From Saprospirales bacterium (lineage in GTDB: Bacteria > Bacteroidota > Bacteroidia > Chitinophagales > Saprospiraceae), in NCBI GenBank assembly GCA_016719895.1, contig JADJYG010000001.1, forward strand, positions 310,001-374,000: DNA of 64,000 nt, given 5' to 3'. The translations under genes were made by a program, and so were the position numbers. How positions within the stretch are numbered: position 1 is the stretch's first letter; the number at the start of each line of letters is the position of its first letter. Under the pieces are notes generated by a model. That model saw nothing but the letters and a program-made list of their open reading frames with translations, did no database searches and had not been told where the DNA came from. Shown in pieces: positions 8,998 through 17,648 of the stretch.

Positions 8998-9450
8998 TCA
9001 GCGTTGCAGCAACTGAATGACTACCCGCCGGTTTTTCGCGCGATGCTCTTCCGTATCGTTGGCAACCACCGGGCCAGACTCGCCCCTTCCTTCAGCCACC
9101 ACCTGATCGGGCGCCACACCCAGGGCCATCAATGCCTTTCGGGCAGCTTCGGCGCGGCGGCGGGAGAGGACCAGGTTAAAATCGGTATTGCCATCATTAT
9201 CGGTGTACCCCGTCAGTTTGATAATATACTGATTGTTGCGGGCCAATTGAGCAATTTGTTGCAGCTCGGTGTTCGATTCCGGGCGCAAGACATCCTGGTC
9301 GAAATCAAAAAAATGTTGAGCACTTGGGTGACCCCAACTGCCAGACGCGGGGCGTTCCATTTGACCTCCACCCTGGGCAATTCGCCCGGCGCCAGCCGGG
9401 GCCGAACGCGACATCCGCTGCCTGAAAACCAAGCAGAAGGTCGCCACCAA
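8998..9450 (-). CDS. OmpA-family peptidoglycan-binding domain protein
   Basis: Residues 45-150 are a complete OmpA C-terminal domain: a DFDQDVLRPES strand, the GYTDNDG loop, LSRRRAEAARKAL with the Arg that contacts diaminopimelate, and a final KNRRVVIQL strand. This domain tethers outer-membrane proteins to peptidoglycan. The N-terminus is unusual: the open frame begins at a TTG or an internal ATG (9414), has no signal peptide, and a stop lies just upstream. Either the gene has lost its 5' part or the start region contains an indel. It is convergent with the epimerase gene, 7 bp apart. Confidence 0.7.
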   Translation of the reverse strand: MVATFCLVFRQRMSRSAPAGAGRIAQGGGQMERPASGSWGHPSAQHFFDFDQDVLRPESNTELQQIAQLARNNQYIIKLTGYTDNDGNTDFNLVLSRRRAEAARKALMALGVAPDQVVAEGRGESGPVVANDTEEHRAKNRRVVIQLLQR

Positions 9451-9603
9451 TTTTCAAACCTTCAAAGGAGCGCAGCGCTATACGCGTTCAATCTTTTACA
9501 GCAACCCTTCGCAAACATTCAATGAACGTATTCCAGAACCTGATTAATGCTTTTGATAGAAAACCTATCGTTTTTCAGGCTGCCTAAGTTTTTACGATTA
9601 ATC

Positions 9604-11771
9604 TTAAATTTTCACCCAGCGCACTATTTTCCGTTGTCTTTTCGCTTCTATTTCTACAAAATAAAACCCTGCTGGAATTTGTCCGAAATCAATCAGAGGA
9701 ATACGGTTTTCACCCGGATGAATTTCTATTTCAACAAAAGAAATCACTCCTGAAATGCCGGATAGCCGCAAAGATGTCTTCATCTCTTTTTCCGAATAAA
9801 CGGTCAGCATTGGCGCTTCGGCGGACGGATTGGGCGCGACGGTGACGCCCCAAAAATTCCTTCCGGCCTCCGTTGTCGCCACCGGTTGCGTTGAAACCTC
9901 GATCCGTACCTTGCGAATATCTTCCTTGAAAACCTTTACCTGCGGAATGATGGTCAAATCGTCGGCCTGCACCGTGGCCGTACCGTTTTGTAGCACTTGA
10001 TTCGTGACAAAATCCTTGACCTGCCAGTAAACCGTTGTGCCAGTTGCAGGCTTGAACACTTGGGGATTGCGTATGGCCAGGTCCGCGGTAAGGAAGTTGT
10101 GCGGGCAGTTATCGTTGCCAAAAATGGCATTCGATTCGAGCCAAGCGGTCGTTTGCCAGCCAGTCTCGTTTTCATGCGTGTTTTCCCAGCGATGGTAGCC
10201 GCCCCAAGCGCCCCAGTTGTCGCCATCGCCGTTGTTGATACCAAAGACCCCCGTGCCAGGGTCGTTGTTTTGTAAATCGAGCCGGTGATTGAAAAAGGCT
10301 GGAAATGACTGGTCAGAACGAAAACGACTTTCAACAAAAGAAACATTGTCAATCGTGGTCTGCTGATTGGTTTGAGTTCCATTGATCCAATGGTCATTGA
10401 ACAGTGGGCCATTGTCCATGACGTGATCCCGTTCGCTCCACATATTTTGTACGCCAATACCAAGCGAGTCGGCCTTCCGGTAATTTTCAACCACATAGGC
10501 ATCCCATCCCATCGTGCTGCCGTTGTCGTTTTTACCATGCCAGTGACGGATCAGCGGTAAGTCTCGCGATGGCGAACAATTGTCTAGAAGATTGAAAAGG
10601 CTGAGCAGATGGACTGTTTGGCCTATCCGGTTTCTCAAATTGGTGGGGAAATTGAGGATTCGATCGCCAAAGATTGCTACGTTGTTACCCGGTTGGGGGC
10701 CGCCGAAACCGTTATTGAAAATAGTGACCGAAGCATAATGTTCGGGAAAGCATTTCGCTATTGCTGTCGAGCCTGCCGAGCCCATGCTGTGGCCCAGTAA
10801 CTGGATACGGGCAGGGTCAATATTGAAGTGTTTTAGGAGCCAATAATCTATCCAAAGATACCGGCGTTGCGTGTAGTTGATGATGGTATCCAAATCGTCT
10901 GGTTCGTTGTCAGGCGTAAAAGGGTCATAATTTTTTCGCCAACCAAAATGCCAGGAGGTATTGTTAGGATTCGGTGGGTTTAGGTCGTTCCAGCCAATCA
11001 GGTCGTCGTTGTGAGCCAAAAGGATGCCCGCCGCTGGTTTGATGTTAACGGACGGGTAACTGCCAGCCAAGGCTTGACGGGCGATATTACCACCGCCATG
11101 CAGCCAAACGGACATGGGGAAAGGCTGCGTTGTGTCCAATCCTACAGGCACGGAAATCATAAATAGACTGGGCATCCCGTTTTTCGCAGCGTTGGCCATG
11201 ATTGGGAAATCGGGGCGGTTTTCCCATTGGTTTTGCCGCCCGTCAGCCCACATCATAAAAGCAAAACAAGCAAAACCGCTAGCAAATGGCGATGGGAAGG
11301 AGGCCTGAAGATGACATTCAACCGGATCAGTATCTGGGTTGTATTGAAAAGGAATGACTGCCGAGGTGATGTTCTGACCAGCATTCACGGCTGTTGCATT
11401 GCCGGCAACCACAGCAAAAAACAACGAACCGGCTTGATGAGGCGTAAACACAAAAAGTCCTTCGTTTTCTTTCATTTTGTATTTTCCAATGCCCATAGTA
11501 CCTGGAATTTGTGCGGTAGCAAGCTGTCAACTTGTTCTTTAATCACCGTACACAAGTACTCGAGCCTGTGAAGCCGCCCAACAAAAGTGGCATCGTTGGT
11601 GGAAGAGAAGGCGCTGGATTTAGCATACACCGCATACCAGTCTGGCAAAGGGGAATCAGATTCCCAAACTACCCAAACTTGTCCCTGAGCGTACCAGGCG
11701 CGGACATTGGTTTGGGCAAAAAGGGGGCTGGTTAGCGCCAGCAAGACGGCAAAAATTAAGAATTTTTTCAT
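9604..11771 (-). pseudogene. T9SS-exported alpha/beta-hydrolase (esterase-like), split by one frameshift
   Basis: The 5' frame (from ATG 11771) gives a signal peptide ending LFAQ and about 75 residues of exported sequence. The rest continues in another frame from about 11520 to 9604, and restoring a single base in 11472-11526 joins them into about 722 codons. The second part has an HGGG oxyanion motif and a GHSMGS nucleophile elbow, as in polyhydroxyalkanoate-depolymerase/feruloyl-esterase-type hydrolases. It ends in a typical type IX secretion type-A sorting domain (VAPNPSAEAP at its start, GFYFVEIEA and a basic tail at the end). The function would be an extracellular esterase of unknown substrate. 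No upstream partner genes are visible. Confidence 0.7.
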
Positions 11772-12014
11772 GCTATAAACTGATGATGTTGTAGTATTCT
11801 GATCTGGGATAACGGGGGCGTGACTGCCATACCGCTGCGTTTAGCGGGCGGTTGGCAGCCACGCAGAGTTCGCTGTGTATTTATTATTCAAGTAAGTTGC
11901 GTAATTTGTACAGCTAGTGAGGTGTGATAAAATTAGTAAATCTGACCACTCAATTACCTGATGCGTTTGGGCAACAACTTCAGCTCATTGCTAACTTCGC
12001 GGTCCCGTATTCAC

Positions 12015-12450
12015 TCAAGCAATTTTTTCTTTTTGTGAAAGATTGCAGATGATAACCAATCTATCGTCAAAAATTTCGTGATAAATGGTTTTGGCCCCTC
12101 CAAACGCAGTTAAAATAGAGCTTATGGTTATATCCCGCCAATCATATTCCATCGGTGGATAAAATTCGTTGCCGACATGCCCACAAACTCCTTTTGTGCC
12201 AAATAGTCTCAGGTCATCGACAATGATCAAGTCCTTTTGCTTTCTACTTCTGAGAGAAGCAATTTCGTCTAAAACAGGAACTTCAGAATAGCCAATAGCC
12301 GTGCCCGAACCTGAGTAATGGGCGTCCAAATAAAATGCTACAGGTACATCATCGTAATGGTTTATTATTTCAGGCAGCAGATTGACACTATTTCCTAAAT
12401 GGCAAAAAACATTGCCCACGGGTTTTAAATATTCATAAGAGTACCTATAC
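12015..12450 (-). pseudogene. Methyltransferase-like gene remnant, 5' end cut off by the IS4-type element
   Basis: The open frame runs from the IS edge (12450) to a stop at 12015, about 144 codons. It keeps a strand-loop pattern (AFYLDAHYSG, then DLIIVDDLRLFG) that resembles the C-terminal half of small class-I methyltransferase-like proteins in sugar and surface loci. Reading upstream, the frame enters the IS terminal repeat and meets a stop, so the 5' part is gone. On the far side of the IS (13641-13710, minus) a short stretch could be the original N-terminus if one T is restored, but that is weak. The GTG at 12419 would be the only usable start. Confidence 0.5.
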
Positions 12451-13640
12451 CCACACTACTGGACATTTTTGCAAATCGCATGATTTTTTGGGGATAAGAT
12501 CGTGAAAACGTAGGATAAGAACTCGATAAAGTGAAAGCATTTGGAGGTTAGGATTGCCAGGCCTTCTCTGAAAATGGACACTTCGGGTGCTTCGCTTCCG
12601 TCTTGGTAGCGCTGGGTTGGAATTCGTCGTCGTCGTTTCCAGCCTTCGCGAATAGCCAGGATATAAGCGGTGGTAACAATGGCCATCATCAACAGGCTTT
12701 TGTTCAGTTCTTTAAGGTTTAGGTCTTCGAGGTTGTAGCCGTTGGTTTTCAGGTGTCGAAAGAGGCATTCAATTTTCCAGCGTTTAGCGTAAAGGTGGGC
12801 GGCTTTTTTGGGCGTTGGGCAGCGTGGTTAGAAAGATCAAGGTTGGTTCTTCGGCATCGGCTTTGGGGTTGGGTAGCATCACAATGGTGTAGACCATTGC
12901 ATCGAGGAAAATCTGCTTTTTTGACCAGTTTGCATTTTTGGGAGCACTTGGCCAGCATTCGCTCATAATTTTGCCTTTGGCAGTATTCACTTCATCGAAG
13001 TAATCGCACAAACGAAGCCGTATGACAAAATGTATGTGCTTGTTTTTTGGAACTTAAACCACTTTTTGCCGATGTACTCCCGATCAGCCAGTAAAGTCAT
13101 TCCTTTCAAATCGAACAGCCCCAAGGCCGCCTCAAACATCGCTTTTCGTTCTTCCTGATTAGAGGCGCCGATCTTTTCCAACTGAACCCAATAAATCGGT
13201 ACGGCCACCGATCCAACCAATACACTGAGCACCAAATAATGAACTTTACCTCCAATCGTCCAACTGGTACCATCCATGACCAATGTCTTAAAACCCAAGC
13301 CACGCAAAATCGAAGATTGTGGCGCATCAGATCATGCAGCAAGTCCAGCCTGTCGGCCCAATCCTGAAAAAACCGGATCAAGCGTTTGTAATGGCTCTGG
13401 GGTTGGGTATCGGCTTTTCCAGCACCCCGCCCACGAAGTCCTTCATCTTGTAAAGATTAACGGTGCGGGCCAGCGGAAGGAGGCAAGTCAAAAGCCAAAC
13501 ATTTTTACGGCGCCCAAGCCGTAGGAGTCGTAAAGTTCACTAAATTTGCGGAGGTGCGGCGGAAGCATTGATTATCATGTCTTTAGTAAACACGAAGATC
13601 GGCTTTCGCCGCCACTTTTCAAAAATGTCCAGTAGTGTGG
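12451..13640 (-). mobile_element. IS4-family insertion sequence with 21-bp perfect terminal inverted repeats
   Basis: Positions 12451-12471 (starting ccacactactgg) are the exact reverse complement of 13620-13640. The 1190 bp between them encode a broken IS4-type DDE transposase on the minus strand. I see no target-site duplication: the bases left of 12451 and right of 13640 differ. The copy may therefore have been rearranged after insertion. It interrupts a methyltransferase-like gene on its left side. Confidence 0.88.
12456..13578 (-). pseudogene. IS4-family transposase, multiply frameshifted
   Basis: The conserved IS4 core is readable but scattered over several frames: LIRFFQDWADRLDLLHDLM, then TLVMDGTSW (first Asp), LLADREYIG (second Asp), and RWKIECLFRHLKTNGYNLED (region of the catalytic Glu). 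Joining them needs about five one-base corrections, nearly all at short homopolymers (near 13500, 13400, 13315, 13022 and 12795). The transposase cannot be made from this sequence as written. A real degraded copy and a copy damaged by consensus errors look the same here. Confidence 0.85.
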
Positions 13641-13767
13641 CTTACAGGCCATCGGAGTGAAAGCATTCCGGCGTGAGATTTTTCAAGAGGACTGAAATTT
13701 AGTCATAATTGTGGGATTTTCAGATTGTAATCTGGCGCTAGGATTTTGCTATTGGCGCACTTTATTA

Positions 13768-14157
13768 TCAGTTAGCATTCAATACATCGCGAAGGAAGGA
13801 GCCATTAGAACATACAATGTACGCTGCATAGGCAGCCTGCTGCAAGCCGGAACCGCCTAATCCGAACTCCGTTCCGGAACATCCGTCACAACGGTACGAT
13901 CCACTGCCCGAACACTGGGCACAGGTAAAGTTGGCAGCGCCGGGGCAGGCGGCGCAAGTAGTATACCCGTTGCCGGCGCATTGGGCGCATTCTTCATGGC
14001 CTTCGCCGTTGCAATAGGTACAAAGGTCCGTTCTTCCCGTACCCCGACAGATGTGGCACCGCTATAACTCTTCCTGGAATCTGGTGTAACCCAATTGGGG
14101 TACAGTTTTTGTTGACAAATACTTGGTCGTCAAATATAAAGTATCTAAACTTGCCAT
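13768..14157 (-). pseudogene. Small CxxCxGxG zinc-finger (DnaJ-type Cys-rich) protein with an in-frame TAG
   Basis: Read from the ATG at 14157, 31 codons run into a TAG (14062-14064). The same frame then continues for 97 codons with a dense series of CxxC units: CHICRGTGR, CTYCNGEG, CAQCAGNG, CAACPGA, CAQCSGSG, CDGCSGT. These resemble the zinc-binding repeats of DnaJ and of small DnaJ-like chaperone-domain proteins. The piece after the TAG has no start codon of its own, so the gene is either inactivated by a nonsense change or carries a base error. It is divergent from the SIR2 gene, 83 bp apart, but is GC-rich, unlike that gene, and so probably unrelated to it. Confidence 0.6.
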
Positions 14158-14240
14158 GTAAAGTTTGGATATCCAAATTTTGATCATCGTATATATTGAC
14201 AAAAATATAAAAACCTGATAGATAACTCAAAAGTCTGAAA

Positions 14241-16568
14241 ATGATGAAAATTGAACTAGAAGATCTGTTTTTAGCATCCATCAATGACGGATTTAATTTG
14301 TTTTTAGGCGCTGGTTTCTCAATATTGGCTCAAGATAAGTTGGGTCAATCTTTGCCGCTTGGGTCGAGTCTTAAAGATGAGCTTTCAAAAAAATTCAATT
14401 TGCATGCTAATCTATCCCTTCCTAAAATTAGCACAGTGCTTGAAGCAACTAGAAAACAGGAGTTTTATGATTATATTCGTTTAAGATTCTCAGTAGGTGA
14501 ATATTACGAAAACTACAATATTATAACTAATTTTTCAATAAAATCTATATTTACAACAAATGTAGATAATCTAATAAATAAAATTTTTGAAAAGAGTCAT
14601 ACGCATTATTTAAACGACATAATTGAATTTGGGCCCTCATTCAGAGACAAAGTTGCGGTTAATTTTATTCCACTTCATGGCTCAATTTTGCATGAGAGCA
14701 GGAAGCTTGTTTTTAGCACTATTGATATTGCTTCAGCCTTTAACAATGAACAGAATGTATGGCATTATTTAAGAGCAAAGACTATTGAATACCCAACTTT
14801 GTTTTGGGGCTATAGTCTTGATGATTCCGGAGTCATTGAGGCACTTTTTAATCAGAAAGAAAAAATAAAAACTAATAAACCTAAATGGATTTTATTGCAT
14901 GAAGAGGAAGAGGCAAGTATTTCCTATTTTAAGGCTCTAGGTTTCAATATTATAATCGGAGATACTAAAGAAATGTTGGATTGGTTTTCAAGGCAGCATC
15001 AGTCGGATAAAAGTGATAACCTCAAATTAATAAACGATTCAAAGGAAGTTTTTTTTGGATTAAATCTGCCACAAAGAGAATCCAACTTGCCTGTTAGACC
15101 GTTAAAGAATTTTTTTATGGGCGACATTCCATTTTGGTCTGATATATACAATAATCGTATTCCAAGAATCCATCACTATAATGAATTATTAAATTTGCTT
15201 CATAAAAAAGAATATGACAATATTATTCTTACGGGTATTCCTGCTTGTGGAAAAACCACTTTGATGATGCAATTGGCTGCCAGTTATGAATTTAATGGAC
15301 ATAAATTGATTTGTTCTGGAATTAATCTTAATAAGGCAAAATTGATAGCTGACAGATTAATGGGGGAGCCTGCAATAATATTTATTGATAACTTTGCTGA
15401 CGATATTGATGTGTATAATTATTTTGCGCAAAGGCCTAATATAAGACTATTTGGTGTCGATAGAGAATATTATTTGGAAATTATAATTCACAAACTGAAT
15501 AAAAACGAAAATAATAAAACTTATATATACAATTGCACGGAGTTGGACACCATTGATGTTCAATTGATATATGATAATATCCCAAATGAGGTTAGAAACC
15601 AACGCCTAAAGACTTCCAGCGAGGGGTCGGACGAAATGTCAATGTGTGAAATGGTGAATTTAAACATAACGGGCCCAACGATTAACGATAGGTATCATGA
15701 AGTTATTGATGAACTAGACGACTCGGATTTCTTAGCTTTGGATTTACTGATTATGATCTGTTATGTTAATCGATGCAGGACTATAGTATCATTTGATATG
15801 ATGAGTTTGTTTTTAGATGATGATATAGAAAATTACAATGATATTTATGATTTGCTAAAAATATTGGGGAGGCTAATAACTGATTATAGGGGAAATATTA
15901 CTAGGGAAAACCAAGATTATTTTATTCCCAGATCAAGTATCGTCGCTGAAAAAATAATTGACCTTACCCCTATTAAAATATTTAAAGATGTCTATACGCG
16001 TTTTCATGAAAAGGTCCCACATTATTCCATACATCGATTTGACATCTTCAAAAAGAGCGCCTATGACGCCTTTTTTACTAAAAAGGCGTTTCAAAAATGG
16101 GAAGAGGGTTTGGCATTTTATGAGGGGATTACAGAGTTTGATCCTTCCCCTTTTGTATACCAACAATCTGCACTATATCTGTTGTATAAAAGAAGATATC
16201 AAGAGGCCTTCAACTGGATCGATACAGCTCTGATAAAGGCGGACCGTTATTTGTATTCCATAAAAAATACTCATGCGGTAATAATGTTTGAAGCAAATAT
16301 AAATAGTAGTGATCCGCATAGCGTAAAATCCTATCTGGATGATAGTATGGGCATATTGGAAGGGTGTTATAATGACGATAAGCGAAAACTATATCACGCC
16401 ATCACCTACGGGAGGCATGCTGTAAAGTATTTTTCTCTGTTTGGGGATAAGAAATCTCAGGAATATTTATTAAAAGCGAATCAATGGCTTAAAGAAGAGC
16501 TCAGGGAAAATCCTTGGAATAAATCAGTAAAAAACGTAATGAGTGATATTAAAAATATTGTTCACTAA
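14241..16568 (+). CDS. SIR2-domain protein with central P-loop (STAND-like) NTPase; candidate anti-phage defence effector
   Basis: The product is 775 residues. Residues 15-260 are a SIR2-like domain: the NAD-binding GAGFS (23-27), TTNVDNL (105-111, with Asn107 and Asp109) and PLHGS (144-148, His146). In defence proteins this fold acts as an NADase rather than a deacylase. A P-loop NTPase follows, with Walker A GIPACGKTT (332-340) and Walker B AIIFIDNF (Asp383). The C-terminal 250 residues are helical with TPR-like stretches (SALYLLYKRRYQEAFNW). This order matches SIR2-STAND defence proteins such as Avs5-type sensors: the C-terminus would sense a phage product, the NTPase would oligomerise, and SIR2 would deplete NAD. 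Base composition is far more AT-rich than all neighbours and transposable elements lie on both sides, so transfer is likely. Function is inferred. Confidence 0.8.
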   Translation: MMKIELEDLFLASINDGFNLFLGAGFSILAQDKLGQSLPLGSSLKDELSKKFNLHANLSLPKISTVLEATRKQEFYDYIRLRFSVGEYYENYNIITNFSIKSIFTTNVDNLINKIFEKSHTHYLNDIIEFGPSFRDKVAVNFIPLHGSILHESRKLVFSTIDIASAFNNEQNVWHYLRAKTIEYPTLFWGYSLDDSGVIEALFNQKEKIKTNKPKWILLHEEEEASISYFKALGFNIIIGDTKEMLDWFSRQHQSDKSDNLKLINDSKEVFFGLNLPQRESNLPVRPLKNFFMGDIPFWSDIYNNRIPRIHHYNELLNLLHKKEYDNIILTGIPACGKTTLMMQLAASYEFNGHKLICSGINLNKAKLIADRLMGEPAIIFIDNFADDIDVYNYFAQRPNIRLFGVDREYYLEIIIHKLNKNENNKTYIYNCTELDTIDVQLIYDNIPNEVRNQRLKTSSEGSDEMSMCEMVNLNITGPTINDRYHEVIDELDDSDFLALDLLIMICYVNRCRTIVSFDMMSLFLDDDIENYNDIYDLLKILGRLITDYRGNITRENQDYFIPRSSIVAEKIIDLTPIKIFKDVYTRFHEKVPHYSIHRFDIFKKSAYDAFFTKKAFQKWEEGLAFYEGITEFDPSPFVYQQSALYLLYKRRYQEAFNWIDTALIKADRYLYSIKNTHAVIMFEANINSSDPHSVKSYLDDSMGILEGCYNDDKRKLYHAITYGRHAVKYFSLFGDKKSQEYLLKANQWLKEELRENPWNKSVKNVMSDIKNIVH

Positions 16569-16796
16569 GATTGGGGGTATCTCAGAGTAAACGCATCAAA
16601 AACGGTGAGTGAAGGCTGGCATTTTGCCATTCTCCGCAAAATTAAGTTTTCTAAAATTGAGGTTATTGGAGTGTCTCATTATGCCCGAAAACATCGTATT
16701 CCCCCTCCCTGCTTTTCCCCCGCAAAACGTAAGCCTACGACGAAGGGCATCTTGCCCGGGGGTTAGCGGCTGCGGACCTTTGCCAAAAACGAAGGT

Positions 16797-17123
16797 ATGA
16801 AAAAAGTAGTTACGGCGCTAAGCCGCAAGTGGCTGGATGCGGACTCCTGGGCGTTGTTGTTATCGGCTTACGAGAAGAGCCATCTGAGCGTAAAAGATTT
16901 CTGTGCGTCGCAGGGCATCAGCGCGGCCTCGTATTATCGGTGGCAGAAGCGCTTGCGCAGGGATAAAGAAACGGATAGTGCGTTATTCAGTCCTATTGAT
17001 ATACAGTCAAAATCAACTGGCATGATAGCGGTGGCGTTGCCGGGCGGGGTGGTTCTTCGGTTTGAGGACTTGCCGCCGGTGGAGTATTTGCGCAGCTTGA
17101 GTTCAATGTTTAGCGGCTGTTGA
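16797..17123 (+). CDS. tnpA: IS66 accessory protein TnpA
   Basis: This is a 108-residue protein with a helix-turn-helix of the IS66 Orf1 type (VKDFCASQGISAASYYRWQK), which probably binds the element's ends. It is the first gene of the IS66 operon, with a single base between its stop and the next start. The length is typical. Confidence 0.85.
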   Translation: MKKVVTALSRKWLDADSWALLLSAYEKSHLSVKDFCASQGISAASYYRWQKRLRRDKETDSALFSPIDIQSKSTGMIAVALPGGVVLRFEDLPPVEYLRSLSSMFSGC

Positions 17124-17124
17124 C

Positions 17125-17487
17125 ATGCTTGGATTTACGGCTGTACAGCGCTATTATTTGAGTCGGCAGGCGGCCGATATGCGCAAGAGTTATGACGGGT
17201 TGTCGGGCCTGGTTCGCCAGGGTTTGGGCCGTGATCCGTTGAGTGGGGAGGTGTTCATATTTTTGAACCGTCGGCGGACGCAGCTGAAGTTATTGGTATG
17301 GGATCGGAGCGGTTTTGTGATTTGGAGCAAGCGGCTGGAGCGGGGGACGTTTGAATTGCCGCATGCTGCGGATCGGGGCGCGTCGGTGTTGATGAGTTGG
17401 GAAGAATTGGTGTTTATCCTGGAGGGGGTGAAGTTGGGCAGTGTGAGGCGGCGCAAGCGCTATGCTGGTCAAAAAGTAGCGGCATGA
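17125..17487 (+). CDS. tnpB: IS66 accessory protein TnpB (IS66 Orf2)
   Basis: The 120-residue product shows the IS66 Orf2 signature: DMRKSYDGLSGLV near the start, then DPLSGEVFIFLNRRRTQLK and LLVWDRSGFVIW. Its function is unknown, but it is needed for transposition in studied IS66 elements. It lies between tnpA and tnpC in the normal IS66 order. Confidence 0.92.
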   Translation: MLGFTAVQRYYLSRQAADMRKSYDGLSGLVRQGLGRDPLSGEVFIFLNRRRTQLKLLVWDRSGFVIWSKRLERGTFELPHAADRGASVLMSWEELVFILEGVKLGSVRRRKRYAGQKVAA

Positions 17488-17648
17488 AAAAGGGGCGGAG
17501 TTATCCACGTTTTTTGGGCAGGCAATGTTGAGAACGGTGCTTTTTGGCGGCGAAAACAGAAAAAAAGAGGAGAAATCCACAAAAATAGGCGGTTGTGCGT
17601 TGGGAAAAAGGGGTTGCGGGCCAGGGCGTGGCCAGCTACCTTTGCCGT

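Noticed and set aside
12440..13650. Target-site duplication of the IS4-type element
   Set aside because: The flanking bases (ending ctatac on the left, starting cttaca on the right) do not form a direct repeat of 9-12 bp.
14062..14064. TAG read as pyrrolysine or a programmed readthrough in the CxxC protein
   Set aside because: No pyrrolysine genes are known to be expected here and no readthrough signal is visible; a mutation or base error is simpler.
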